Source: Conexibacter sp. CPCC 206217
GTDB taxonomy: Bacteria > Actinomycetota > Thermoleophilia > Solirubrobacterales > Solirubrobacteraceae
Direction: 5' to 3'
NCBI RefSeq assembly: GCF_030646165.1
Contig: NZ_JAUTDO010000009.1
Span: 1-64,000, forward strand
Length of the DNA: 64,000 nucleotides
Below the pieces are notes generated by a model. It saw only the letters and a list, made by a program, of their open reading frames with translations. It was not told where the DNA came from and made no database searches. This document shows, one piece after another, positions 22,723 through 32,957 of the stretch. How positions within the stretch are numbered: the first letter of the stretch is position 1; each line of letters starts with the position of its first letter. A program made the translations under genes and the position numbers.

Positions 22723-25262
22723 GGCGCGTCGGCACGGGGCCCGCGCGCGCCGCAGCGCTCGGGCTCGTCCTCGCCGGCCTCGTGCCGGCCGCCGCGTCGA
22801 CCGGCTCCGCCCTCGCGGCGGAGCCGGTCGTGCGCAGCACGGGCAGCGTCGCGATCACGCCGAAGCTGACGGCCGACGGCATCCAGCTCGGCCTGCTCGA
22901 CAAGACCGACGCCGCCGCGCAGACGTGGCACGCGCCCGGCTCGGCGATCCTCCAACTGCCCAGGCGCGACGAGGCCTGGCCCGGCGGCAGCGACCCCGCC
23001 GACAGCGCGTACGCGAAGTGGGCGAGAGTGGCCGATCCCGGCACGCTGCTGTGGCGCACGCCCGGCAACGCCAGCGGCGTCGACACCGCCCAGCAGCTGC
23101 TGATCGGCGCCGACGCGGGCGTCAACGGCGCCGTCAATGCCGCCGACGCGTTCGGCGTCGAGAGATCGCTGCCGGCGAAGCTCCACACCAGACTCGCATC
23201 GGTGCAGACGACGTCCGGCGGGTACCTCGCGGCGTACCTCGCGACCGCCGCCGGCGCGCTCAGCGGCAACGTCAATCCGTTCTGGGACAGCCGCGCCGAC
23301 GCAACCGCTCCGGTCGACTTCCCCGCCGCGCTGACGGCGGCCACCATCACGATGGGCTGGGCCTTCACCGCCGCCGGCACCTACTGCGTGACGATCGACG
23401 GCTCCACGACGCTCGCCTCCGGGGCGCTCGCCTCCGACAGCGCGACCTACACCGTCGTCGTCGGCGAGCTGCCGGCCCCGCCCGCGGTCGTGGCGCCCTG
23501 CGCGCAGGTCGACGGCGACGAGACGCAGCCGGATCCCGACCCGGACCCGGGCGACCCGGAGCCGGTCGACCCCCATCCCGACGTGAGAGTGATGCGCAGC
23601 GGCCACACCGATGTCGCCGCACGGATCGTCGGCGACAGGCTGGAGATGGGGATCGGCTCCACGATCGCCGACTTCGACGATCGCGTCTTCCACGTCGGCG
23701 ACGGCACGCAGCACACCGTCACCGCGCTCGACACGCACGGCTGGGCGATCGGATCGCCCGGCAGCGACTATTGGGAGCTGCCGTTCAGCGGCCAGACGGG
23801 AGTGCTCTGGCCCGGGTACAGCACCGAGGCGATCGCGCACGGCCAGATCCACGGCAACGTCGCCTGGCAGCTGGACGGCGTGCGCGGACCCGGCGACGTC
23901 GTCCTGACGATGCCGTTCACCTTCCCGGACGGCGAGCTGCGCCCCGACGGCGTGCTCTTCTCCACGCGCCAGGGTCTGCCTGCGACCGTGGAGCTGGGGC
24001 GCAACGTGCACGGCCACCCGGCCTGGGCGTTCACCGCCGAGGGCGTCTACTGCCTCGCGATGTCGATGAGCGCGCGACTGCCGTCCGGCGCGGTCGCGCG
24101 CGACAGCGGGCAGCTGACCGTCGTCGTCGGCGACGACGTCGACCCCGAGACGGTGCTGCCGTGCGGGCGCGGCGACGAGCCGGCGCCGCACGGCCAGCAG
24201 CGTGCGCCGCTCGCCGACCCGGCAGCGGGCGAGCCGTACCTCGTCGGCGGCGACATGTGGGCGCAGCTGGCACCGCGGATCGACGACGGCGCGCTCGCGG
24301 TCGGACTGCAGACGCGGGCGGCGGCGACGCTGGACCCGACGCTGCGCTCGATCGACGACGCGATCGTCGTCACGCGCCGGAAGATCGACCTGGACGACGA
24401 TGCGCCCACGTGGCGGGGAGAGCCCGGCGCGACCGTCTGGGGGATGGGCGACACCTACCGCAACGGCGTCGAACCGCTGCTGGGTTGGACGATGGAGCGG
24501 GTCGCGCCGCAGCAGCTCGACGGCGACCTGACGCTCGCGCTCGGGGACGTGACCGGACCCGGCGAGGTCGTGATCGGCGACGCCTGGATCGACGAGGACC
24601 TCGGGCCGCTGCTGAGCACGCGGGCAGCCGGCGGCGGGCCGGTCGCCACGACCGCGCTGCGTGCCGGGACGAACCTGCGCCACGGCGACTGGACCTTCTC
24701 CCAGACCGGCGTCTACTGCCTCCCGCTGAGCTGGAGCGGACGACTGCCCGGCGGCGCGACCGTCGCGGCCGAGCACGTCCTGACCGTGGTGGCCGGCGAT
24801 GCGATCGACCCTGCGACAGTCGTCCCGTGCGCACGGCAGACGCGCCCGGACGACGACGGCGGTGACGGCACGGGACCGCCGCCCGAGTTCGGCCCGGCGC
24901 CGCCGCAGGCCGGGCCGGCGCCCGCGCCCGCACCGTCCCAGGATCCGCCGCGCGCCCCACGCCCCAGCGCAAGATCCGCGCCCGCGCCGAGGCTGAAGAT
25001 CACGCGTGCGCAGATCCGCGGACGAGCGCTCACGTTGCGCCTGCGCACTGGCGCGCCGGGGCGCGTGAGCGTCGAGGTGCGCCGCGTCGGCAAGCCGCGC
25101 CGGCTCGCGCGCACCCGCTCCGTCCGGGTGAAAGCGGGAGCGCGGACCGTGAGGCTGCGGCTCGACCGCGGGCTTGGTCGCGGGCGCTATCGACTGCGCG
25201 TCGCGTTGCGCGTCGGCAGACGGATCGTCGTCAAGGGGGTGGTCGTGCGCGTCTCGCGCTGA
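22719..25262 (+). CDS. large three-repeat anchor-M surface protein
   Basis: Secreted protein of 847 residues starting at GTG 22719 (GTGA overlap). After a signal peptide it has three anchor-M-like domains, about residues 35-260, 290-480 and 500-705. Only the second keeps the full pattern (MRSGHTDVAARIVGDRLEMG, LWPGYSTEAI, NVHGHPAWAF); the others have lost most of the histidines. Each domain ends with a cysteine pair (TYC or YCL, then a C six to nine residues after VVVG), which could form a disulfide. A Pro-rich linker (about 720-755) leads to an Arg-rich C-terminal module like that of the 15641 protein. No LPXTG or membrane helix is seen. Confidence 0.85.
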   Translation: MRRVGTGPARAAALGLVLAGLVPAAASTGSALAAEPVVRSTGSVAITPKLTADGIQLGLLDKTDAAAQTWHAPGSAILQLPRRDEAWPGGSDPADSAYAKWARVADPGTLLWRTPGNASGVDTAQQLLIGADAGVNGAVNAADAFGVERSLPAKLHTRLASVQTTSGGYLAAYLATAAGALSGNVNPFWDSRADATAPVDFPAALTAATITMGWAFTAAGTYCVTIDGSTTLASGALASDSATYTVVVGELPAPPAVVAPCAQVDGDETQPDPDPDPGDPEPVDPHPDVRVMRSGHTDVAARIVGDRLEMGIGSTIADFDDRVFHVGDGTQHTVTALDTHGWAIGSPGSDYWELPFSGQTGVLWPGYSTEAIAHGQIHGNVAWQLDGVRGPGDVVLTMPFTFPDGELRPDGVLFSTRQGLPATVELGRNVHGHPAWAFTAEGVYCLAMSMSARLPSGAVARDSGQLTVVVGDDVDPETVLPCGRGDEPAPHGQQRAPLADPAAGEPYLVGGDMWAQLAPRIDDGALAVGLQTRAAATLDPTLRSIDDAIVVTRRKIDLDDDAPTWRGEPGATVWGMGDTYRNGVEPLLGWTMERVAPQQLDGDLTLALGDVTGPGEVVIGDAWIDEDLGPLLSTRAAGGGPVATTALRAGTNLRHGDWTFSQTGVYCLPLSWSGRLPGGATVAAEHVLTVVAGDAIDPATVVPCARQTRPDDDGGDGTGPPPEFGPAPPQAGPAPAPAPSQDPPRAPRPSARSAPAPRLKITRAQIRGRALTLRLRTGAPGRVSVEVRRVGKPRRLARTRSVRVKAGARTVRLRLDRGLGRGRYRLRVALRVGRRIVVKGVVVRVSR

Positions 25263-25550
25263 TCCGTCCGCAGTCCGCCCTCCCGGCACCTGGAGAGTTC
25301 GCCCACCGCCCTTGACGCGGCGCCGTGCGCTGATCGGCATGGAATCCGGCGCGCCGGGACAAGCACCGCGCCCCACCACGCTGTTGACTGGCAATCAGAG
25401 CAGCGAGGAGGAGGCTTGGCGGTGAGACTCGGCCAGATTGTCGTTCCCACCGTCAGTCCACGCTTGCGCTAGACAATTCGTGGCGCCCACGGGTGCGGTC
25501 GTGCTTACTGTGACTCGACCGCGGGTCGTCGGTGAGGAGGAGAGAAAAGG
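25263..25550 (+). promoter_or_regulatory. intergenic region upstream of the Liv-type operon
   Basis: 288 bases without a gene. It holds TTGACT at 25384, a GTGAGACTC half-box near 25422, and TAGACAAT shortly after TTGCGC near 25467 that could form a promoter. A long purine-rich ribosome-binding region (GGAGGAGAGAAAAGG) directly precedes ATG 25551. The GGCAAG-type promoter of the later operons is not present. Confidence 0.35.
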
Positions 25551-27008
25551 ATGAACGTCCCACTTGCCGCTGTGGCGATTCGCGCCCGCAGAGCGAGCGT
25601 GGTCGGCACTGCGCTGATCGCTGCGGCCGCGCTCGCCGCGGGTTGCGGCTCCGACGGAGGCACCGGCACCAGCGCCAGCACCAGCACCTCGGGCTCCGCC
25701 GCAGCCGGCGGACCCCCGGTCACCAAGCCCGCCGACTGGGGACCAGCGCCCCCCGGCGGCTGGATCACCGACTTCGTCAGATACGTTCACGGCGGATCCA
25801 GAGACGCGGTGAGGGGGAAGGCCAATCCCGATCTGGCGCCCGTCGTCATCGGGTACTCCAGCAACGACTCCGGCGGCAGCGTCACGCCGGTCGGCGCCGA
25901 GGCGACCGCCGGGGTGGAGGCCGCGGTGAAGTGGATCAACGCCTACGCCGGCGGCATCAACGGCCACCCGCTCGAGCTCAAGAAGTGCGAGATCCTCAAC
26001 GCCGAGGAAGAGGGCCTGCAGTGCGGGCAGAAGTTCCTCAACGATCCGGCGGTCAAGATGATCACGTACGGAGCGCTGGCGGTCGGGGCCCAGACGATCA
26101 ACAACATCGTCAAGGGCGAGAAGGTGACGATCATGGGGTTCTCCGCCGACGCGGCGAACGCCACCGCCAAGAACGTCTTCTCACTGTTCACCGCCGGCGG
26201 GTTCGCGCACTACCCGATCGGCAACTGGGCCAAGGAGCAGCTGGGCGCCAAGGCCTGCGCGGTCTCGACGCCGGACGCTCCCGGCTCGACGCTGGACGCC
26301 AACGGCATCAAGATCGGCTGCGAAGCGGCGGGCCTCGCGACGAAGGCCGTCGCCTACAACCCGACCTCCCAGGACCTGACCGCGGCGCTCACGGCTGCCG
26401 GCTCGGCCTCGGGGGACACGGTGACGATCGCGTGGCCGACGACCGCGGCGCAGTGCATCGCCACGGCCAAGGGGCTCTCCGCTCTCAACGTCGACCCCAG
26501 AAAGGTGATCTGGTCGCCGTCGTGCATCAACCCCGAGGCCAAGTCGCAGTACCCGGGCGGGACGTACCCCGACTACTACGTGATGAACGCCCAGTCCGGC
26601 GACGCGCTGATCAACTCGCCGACCGGTCAGGCTTACTTCAAGGCCCTGAAGCAGGTCGGCCAGGAGAAGATGTACAACGACCCGTGGTGGTCGGGCATGT
26701 GGGGGCAGATGCTGACGATCGGTCAGTTCCTCAACGAGATCGGCGCCGACAAGATCAGCAACGAGACGATCCTCGACCACCTGAAGACGTGGCGCGGACC
26801 GCTCGTCCTGGGCGCCTTCCAGACCGAGTGCGGCAAGTACCCGTTCTACCCCGGCAGCTGCGCGGACGGCAACTGGTACTTCCAGCCGCTCGGCGACGGG
26901 CTGTACAGACGCATCTCCGGATTCGTGCAACCGGCTCCCGCCCTGGTCGACGCACTCAAGGACCTGCCGCTCGGGTCCTCCCAGCCGACCAGTTGGCCGT
27001 TCAAGTGA
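25551..27008 (+). CDS. branched-chain amino acid-type ABC substrate-binding lipoprotein
   Basis: Type I binding protein (Peripla_BP_6, LivJ-like) of 485 residues with a lipobox at Cys32 (LAAGC) and a Ser/Thr/Gly linker. The mature fold begins at PVVIGYSSNDSGGSVTPVGA; further landmarks are AAVKWINAYAGGINGHPLEL and IWSPSCINPEAKSQYPGG. First gene of a complete Liv-type transporter. The family carries amino acids but in soil actinobacteria often aromatic acids, amides or urea, so the ligand is open. A strong hairpin follows the stop. Confidence 0.9.
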   Translation: MNVPLAAVAIRARRASVVGTALIAAAALAAGCGSDGGTGTSASTSTSGSAAAGGPPVTKPADWGPAPPGGWITDFVRYVHGGSRDAVRGKANPDLAPVVIGYSSNDSGGSVTPVGAEATAGVEAAVKWINAYAGGINGHPLELKKCEILNAEEEGLQCGQKFLNDPAVKMITYGALAVGAQTINNIVKGEKVTIMGFSADAANATAKNVFSLFTAGGFAHYPIGNWAKEQLGAKACAVSTPDAPGSTLDANGIKIGCEAAGLATKAVAYNPTSQDLTAALTAAGSASGDTVTIAWPTTAAQCIATAKGLSALNVDPRKVIWSPSCINPEAKSQYPGGTYPDYYVMNAQSGDALINSPTGQAYFKALKQVGQEKMYNDPWWSGMWGQMLTIGQFLNEIGADKISNETILDHLKTWRGPLVLGAFQTECGKYPFYPGSCADGNWYFQPLGDGLYRRISGFVQPAPALVDALKDLPLGSSQPTSWPFK

Positions 27009-27031
27009 CGACCGCCGACGAGCGTGGGCTT

Positions 27032-27058
27032 CCCGTGGTCACCGTCGGTGACCACGGG
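27032..27058. other. 13-bp-stem hairpin between binding-protein and permease genes
   Basis: CCCGTGGTCACCG-T-CGGTGACCACGGG is a perfect inverted repeat in the 82-base gap after the binding-protein gene. No T-run follows, so partial termination or 3'-end protection of the upstream mRNA is more likely than a full stop. Confidence 0.6.
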
Positions 27059-27090
27059 CGCGCGCTCCACGACTCACAGGTAGACGGCAA

Positions 27091-29061
27091 ATGAACCAGA
27101 TCTTTCTCTTCGCTGTACTGGGCCTCGGCAGCGGTGCGCTGATCGCCGGCACCGCGGTCGGGCTGGTCGTCTTCCACCGCGGAGCGGGGGTCGTCAATCT
27201 CGCGGCCGGCGCGATCGCGATGATCGCCGGCTTTGCGTTCTGGCGCTTCCGGACGCCCGGGCTGTCGCTGGGCACGGGCCCGGCGCTGGTGCTGTGCCTC
27301 TTGGTGTGCGTGCTGGTCGGGCTGTTCTTCGAGTTCGTGATCTTCCGCCCGTTGCGCACGGCGCCGCCTCTGGCCAAGCTGATCGCGACGCTCGGCGCGT
27401 TGCTGCTGGCCCAGGCCGGCATGCAGCTGACGTTCGGCCAGTCGCCGCGCACGGAGCCGTCGATCCTGCCGACCGGGCGGATCGAGATGTTCGGCGTCGG
27501 CGTTCCCACCGACGGTCTGGTCCTGGCGGGCATCGTGCTGGTCACGGCGTTGCTCCTGGCAGCGCTCTACCGTTGGACGCTGTTCGGCCTGGCCACGCGG
27601 GCCGGCTCCGAGAGCGAGGTCTACGCGACGCTGTTCGGGCTGTCGCCCAACGTCCTCTCGGGGATCAACTCGGTGTTGGCCTGCGTCATCGCGGGCATGG
27701 TCGGGGTGCTCGCCGCGCCGCTGATCACGCTCGACACCCAGACGCTTCCGCTGGTCGTCGTGCCCGCGCTGGCAGCCGCGCTGCTGGCTGGCTTCACGTC
27801 GCCCGTCGGTGCCTGTGCGGCAGGCCTGGGGCTCGGCATCGTGCAGAGCCTCCTGTACTACGCGTCGATCCAGTCGTGGTTTCCCAAATCGGCCGGCCAG
27901 CCGATGCCGGGCGTGTTCGACCTCGTCGTGTTCCTGGTGATCATCGGCGCGATGTACTGGCGCGGCAACCGGATCCCGGGGCGCGGCGAGCTGATCGAGC
28001 AACGGCTGCCGCTGGCGCCGCGGCCGGAGCGCCTGCTTCAGCCGGCGCTGATCGCGGCCGCGCTCGGCGTGCTCGCGCTGATCGTGTTCCCCGGCGACTT
28101 CCGCCAGGCGCTGATGAACTCGATGATCGGGACGATCGTCGTCCTGTCGCTGGTGCTCCTCACGGGGTTCGTGGGGCAGGTGTCGGTGATGCAGCTGGCG
28201 CTGTCGGGCGTGGCCGGCCTGGCCCTGTCGCACCTGGCGGTCGACCTCGGCATCGGGTTCCCGTTCGGCCCGATCATCGCGGCGGTGGTCGCGACGGGAG
28301 TCGGCGTGGCCCTGGCGATGGGTGGGCTGCGCGCTCGTGGTGTCGACTTGGCCGTGGTCACCGTGGCGGGAGCGGTGATGATCCAGAACCTGCTGTTCGC
28401 CAACCCGAGCTTCGGCGCGGGCCTGACCGGAGCGCCGATCCAGGAGCCGAAGCTGCTGGGCCTCAACCTCGGCAACCAGGCGAGCTTCCGTGGCCTCGAC
28501 GGTCAGCTGCCGAGCCCGGTGCTGGGCTTCGTGGTCCTCGCGGCCGCGATCTTGCTGTGCGTCATGGTCTCCAACGTTCGCCGATCCGGGCTCGGCCGGC
28601 GGATGCTCGCCGTCCGCGCCAACGAGCGCGCAGCGGCCGCGGCGTCCGTGAACGTCCGCATGGTGAAGCTGACCGCGTTCGCGCTGGCGGCGTTCATCGC
28701 CGGGGTCGCCGGCGTCCTGTACGGCTACAACTTCGGCGGCGTGTCGGCGGGCCGCTTCAGCGCGCTGACCGCGCTGAGCCTGATCGCCTTCGCCTACATC
28801 AGCGGCATCAGCATGGTGTCCGGCGCGGTGCTGGCCGGGTTCCTGGCGGTCCAGGGCCTGGCGCAGTACGCGATGCTCAAGTGGTTTGGCATCAACGGCA
28901 ACTGGGCGAACCTGTTCGCCGGTGTCGCGCTGATCGCCAACGTGATCTTCGTGCCCGCCGGAACCGCCGGGATGCAGTACGCGAAGAGACGACGCAAGGA
29001 GACGATGCGAGCAGCCGGGCTGTCCAAGCCCAGCGTTCTCGGCCGGGTGTGGGGCTCATGA
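27091..29061 (+). CDS. fused LivH-LivM ABC transporter permease
   Basis: Membrane protein of 656 residues joining both permease subunits of a Liv-type importer. Residues 1-290 are LivH-like (GVVNLAAGAIAMIAGFAFW near the start) and residues 310-625 are LivM-like (GFVGQVSVMQLALSGVAGLA; MLAVRANERAAAAASVNVRM; KLTAFALAAFIAGVAGVLYG). In most bacteria these are separate genes; the fusion occurs in some actinobacteria. The stop overlaps the ATPase start by ATGA. Confidence 0.92.
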   Translation: MNQIFLFAVLGLGSGALIAGTAVGLVVFHRGAGVVNLAAGAIAMIAGFAFWRFRTPGLSLGTGPALVLCLLVCVLVGLFFEFVIFRPLRTAPPLAKLIATLGALLLAQAGMQLTFGQSPRTEPSILPTGRIEMFGVGVPTDGLVLAGIVLVTALLLAALYRWTLFGLATRAGSESEVYATLFGLSPNVLSGINSVLACVIAGMVGVLAAPLITLDTQTLPLVVVPALAAALLAGFTSPVGACAAGLGLGIVQSLLYYASIQSWFPKSAGQPMPGVFDLVVFLVIIGAMYWRGNRIPGRGELIEQRLPLAPRPERLLQPALIAAALGVLALIVFPGDFRQALMNSMIGTIVVLSLVLLTGFVGQVSVMQLALSGVAGLALSHLAVDLGIGFPFGPIIAAVVATGVGVALAMGGLRARGVDLAVVTVAGAVMIQNLLFANPSFGAGLTGAPIQEPKLLGLNLGNQASFRGLDGQLPSPVLGFVVLAAAILLCVMVSNVRRSGLGRRMLAVRANERAAAAASVNVRMVKLTAFALAAFIAGVAGVLYGYNFGGVSAGRFSALTALSLIAFAYISGISMVSGAVLAGFLAVQGLAQYAMLKWFGINGNWANLFAGVALIANVIFVPAGTAGMQYAKRRRKETMRAAGLSKPSVLGRVWGS

Positions 29062-29811
29062 GCGACGTGCTCTCGACAAGAGGGATCTCCGTCCGCTTCG
29101 GCGGCGTCCATGCTGTGCGCGAGGTCGACCTGGCCGTGCCGGAGGGGAAGCTGGTGGGCTTGATCGGGCCCAACGGCGCGGGCAAGACGACCTTCATCGA
29201 CGCGATCACGGGGTTCGTGCCCGCGGGGGGAACCGTGAAGCTGGGAGACGACGACCTGACCAGGCTCGGCTCCCACAAGCGAGCGAGCCTGGGCCTGGCC
29301 CGCACGTGGCAGACGATCGAGCTCTTCGACGACCTGACGGTGACCGAGAACCTCGAGGTGGCGGCCGAGCGTCCGCGGCTGCAGACGACGCTGCGCGAGG
29401 TGCTGTGGAAGGCGCAGCCGCCGACCGAATCCGTGCTCGAGGCACTCGATCTGCTCGGCCTGCGGCACATGCGGGAGGCGCTGCCCGCCGACCTCTCCCA
29501 GGGCCAGCGCAAGCTGATCGGCGTGGCCCGGGCGTTGGCGGCGCAGCCGCGGGTCCTGTGCCTCGACGAGCCGGCGGCCGGGCTCGACACGACGGAGAGC
29601 CAGGAGTTCGGTGTCGTGCTGCGGCGGCTCGTCGACGGCGGGCTGCCGATGCTGCTGATCGACCACGACATGGCGCTCGTCCTGAGCATCTGCGACTACC
29701 TGTACGTGATCGACTTCGGCACGGTGATCGCCCAGGGCACGCCGCAGCAGGTCCGCACCGACCCACGCGTGATCGCCGCCTATCTCGGCGGCTCGTCTGA
29801 CGGAGGAGACC

Positions 29812-29822
<11 letters not shown>
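29058..29822 (+). CDS. Liv-type ABC transporter ATP-binding protein (LivG-like)
   Basis: ATPase of 254 residues: Walker A GPNGAGKTT, LARTWQTIELFDDLTVTENL (the LivG-type Q-loop region), signature LSQGQRKLIGVARAL, Walker B VLCLDEPAAGLD and LIDHDMALV. ATG 29058 overlaps the permease stop. It pairs with the LivF-like protein at 29812 beneath the fused permease. Confidence 0.92.
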
Positions 29823-30542
<720 letters not shown>

Positions 30543-30543
<1 letters not shown>

Positions 30544-31442
30544 TGCGGCTTGGAGGAGCGTCGCTGCATCGGCCGGAGAACCTGGCCGAGTTGAACGCGG
30601 CGGTCGAGCAGCTCGACGTCTACGGCCTGTCGACGATCGTCGCCCCATACCGGCTCGGCGAGATGCCGGACGACGAGGCACTCGAGTACGGGCAACGGGC
30701 AGCGGAGCTGGACATCCTGCTCGGCGAGGCGCACTACCTCATGAACCTGATGGTCGCCGACGACGAGGTGCGCGCGCAGCGCATCGAGGACCTGCGCACC
30801 GTCCTGCGCAAGGCAGATCTGATGGGCTGCTACGGGGTCATCTCCTTCGCCGGCACGACCCACGCGTCCGACTCGATCTCGGCGCCGCATCCCGACAACT
30901 TCACCGCTGCGTACCGGGCGCGGTTCCGGGACGTCGTCCTGCGCGTGCTCGACGGGCTCGATCTGCAGGTGACGAAGCTCGCGCTCGAAGCGAACAGCAA
31001 CACCTTCTTCTACCTGCCCGAGGACGTCGCCGCGTTCATGGAGGCCGTCGACCATCCGCACCTCGGCCTGCACCTGGACCAGATGAACATGGTCGACCAG
31101 TTCTCCTACTACGACACGACCACGTTGATCGACACGACGTTCGAGCTGCTCGGCGACCGCGTCGTCGGGGCTCACTTCAAGGACATCCGGCTCGACTGGA
31201 GCCACAACTTCCTGCGCCTGGACGAGGTCCTCGTCGGCGACGGCGTGCTGGACTTCACCACGCTGCTGAACCACCTCGGGCGCATGGATCGCGATCTGCC
31301 CTGCCTGTGCGAGCACCTCGACAGCGAGGGGGACTACGCGATCAACTTCGCCCGGCTGCACCGTCTGGCCGACGAGCTCGGGTACGACTTCGTCCGTCGC
31401 GGCGCGGGCGCGCCGACAACCAAGGAGCCTGCCGATGTCTGA
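30543..31442 (+). CDS. sugar phosphate isomerase/epimerase-type TIM-barrel protein
   Basis: AP endonuclease-2-like TIM barrel of 299 residues, a family of metal-dependent isomerases, epimerases and dehydratases. Likely metal ligands are the Glu of LALEANSNTFF, Asp/His of VDHPHLGLHLDQMNM, His of GAHFKDIRLD, and the Glu of CLCEHLDSEGDY. It is a clear paralogue of the protein at 61680. ATG 30543 was chosen because it overlaps the LivF-like stop; a GTG three bases earlier is less likely. Reaction unknown. Confidence 0.85.
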
Positions 31443-32331
31443 CGCAGATGTGCGTGCGCCCCTCGCCGAGCTGCGCAGCGGGCCGTCGATGCCCCGGCTG
31501 GGCCTCGGCACCTGGAACATGAGCGACGCGGAGGCGCAGGCGGCGGTCGCGCAGGCCCTCGAGGTCGGCTACCGCTTGATCGACACCGCCCAGATGTACG
31601 GCAACGAGGGCGGCGTCGGCCGCGGGCTGCGGAACGGCGGCGTCGCGCGCGAGGACGTCTTCGTGGTCACCAAGCTCGGAGCCGATGGGCATGGCGAGCA
31701 GGAGGCGCAGGAGGCGTTCGCGCGCAGCGCCGAGCGTTTGGGCCTCGACTACGTGGACCTGTACCTGGTGCACTGGCCGCTCCCGTCCCACGATCGCTAC
31801 GTCGACGCCTGGCGCGGACTGATCGCGCTGCGCGAGCAGGGCCTGGTACGGGCGATCGGCGTCTCCAACTTCAAGGCCGACCACATCGACCGACTGGTCG
31901 ACGAGACCGGGGTCGTGCCGGACGTCAACCAGATCCAGCTCAACCCCCACGTGACGCGCGACGCCGCGCGCCGCCACCACGCCGAGCGCGGCATCGTGAC
32001 CCAGGCGTGGAGCCCGCTCGGCGGCGGCGTTCACGAGCTGCTGGCGGGGCAGCAGGACGGGGGACAGGCCAGAGCCGGCGTCCTCGACGAGCCGGTGATC
32101 GTCGAGATCGCCCGCGAGCACGGGCGCACCCCGGCCCAGGTCGTCCTGCGCTGGCACCTCGATCTCGGCCTGAGCGTGGTGATGAAGTCGACGAACGCGC
32201 AGCGGATGGCGTCCAACCTCGAGAGCGTCGAGCTGGCGCTGACGCCGCAGCAGCGGGACGCGATCACCGCGCTCGACCACGGCGAGAGCGCCGCCGCGGA
32301 CTCCGACGACCCCAAGGTCGGCTGGGGCTAG
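31435..32331 (+). CDS. aldo/keto reductase (2,5-diketogluconate reductase-like)
   Basis: AKR of 298 residues with the catalytic tetrad in IDTAQMYGN (Asp, Tyr), VVTKLG (Lys) and LVHWPLP (His), and a C-terminal NADPH region SVVMKSTNAQRMASNL. It resembles AKR5/AKR3-type reductases of keto sugars and aldehydes. It starts 8 bases inside the TIM-barrel gene and closes the Liv-type operon. Its stop overlaps the stop of the convergent dhaL-like gene by 4 bases. Confidence 0.9.
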   Translation: MSDADVRAPLAELRSGPSMPRLGLGTWNMSDAEAQAAVAQALEVGYRLIDTAQMYGNEGGVGRGLRNGGVAREDVFVVTKLGADGHGEQEAQEAFARSAERLGLDYVDLYLVHWPLPSHDRYVDAWRGLIALREQGLVRAIGVSNFKADHIDRLVDETGVVPDVNQIQLNPHVTRDAARRHHAERGIVTQAWSPLGGGVHELLAGQQDGGQARAGVLDEPVIVEIAREHGRTPAQVVLRWHLDLGLSVVMKSTNAQRMASNLESVELALTPQQRDAITALDHGESAAADSDDPKVGWG

Positions 32332-32957
32332 CCTTCCGCGCCCCCGTCCGGGCCGGGCGCCGCCTCGAAGAAGATCGCCACCGTCACCGCTCCGGGGTCC
32401 AGCACGCCGCGGGCGACCTCGCCGACGTAGCTGGAGCGGCCGCGGCGGGCCAGCATCGCGGCGGTGGCGTCGGCTCCGCGCCGGGCCGCCGTGGCCGCCG
32501 CGGCGAGCGCGCGAGCGACGTCCTCGCCGGCCTCGGAGGCCGCGAGCAGCGCGTCGGCCGCCGGCCGCATCGCGTCGACCATCGTCTTGTCGCCGACCGC
32601 GGCCCCGCCGAGCCGGCAGACCGCGTCGGTCCCCGCGGCGACGGCCGTGCCCAGCGCCCGCGCGTCGAGCGGGCCGGCGTCGGCCGCCTGCGCCAGCGCG
32701 CGGAACCACATGCCGTAGAGCGGTCCGCTGGTGCCGCCGGTGTTGAGGAACGCCGTCGAGAGGGCCGCGAACGGCGCCTGTCCTCCGGCGCCGGACAGCT
32801 CCTCGCGCGCGCGTCGCAGCGAGGTCTCGAGGTTCGTGCCGAAGTCCCCGTCACCGGCCTGGCGGTCGAGGTCGCCGAGCTGCGCGCGGTGCGCCTCGGC
32901 GGCGACGAGGAAGCGCTCCACCCATGCCGTCGCGTCGATCGTGCCCATTGCGCTCAC
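32328..32957 (-). CDS. dihydroxyacetone kinase subunit DhaL-like
   Basis: ATP-binding subunit, about 209 residues, with the DhaL magnesium-site pattern LDRQAGDGDFGTNLETSLR (three Asp), TGGTSGPLYGMWF and VGDKTMVDAMRPA. GTG 32957 overlaps the DhaK stop by GTGA; ATG 32948 is an alternative. Because DhaL here pairs with DhaK without a PTS DhaM, the kinase is probably ATP-dependent. Related actinobacterial kinases act on erythrulose, so a tetrose role is possible. Confidence 0.88.
   Translation of the reverse strand: MSAMGTIDATAWVERFLVAAEAHRAQLGDLDRQAGDGDFGTNLETSLRRAREELSGAGGQAPFAALSTAFLNTGGTSGPLYGMWFRALAQAADAGPLDARALGTAVAAGTDAVCRLGGAAVGDKTMVDAMRPAADALLAASEAGEDVARALAAAATAARRGADATAAMLARRGRSSYVGEVARGVLDPGAVTVAIFFEAAPGPDGGAEG

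Noticed and set aside
22719..25262. LPXTG-type sorting signal in the large anchor-M protein
   Set aside because: I searched the C-terminus by eye; it ends in an Arg-rich beta module with no LPXTG, hydrophobic stretch or basic tail in the right order.
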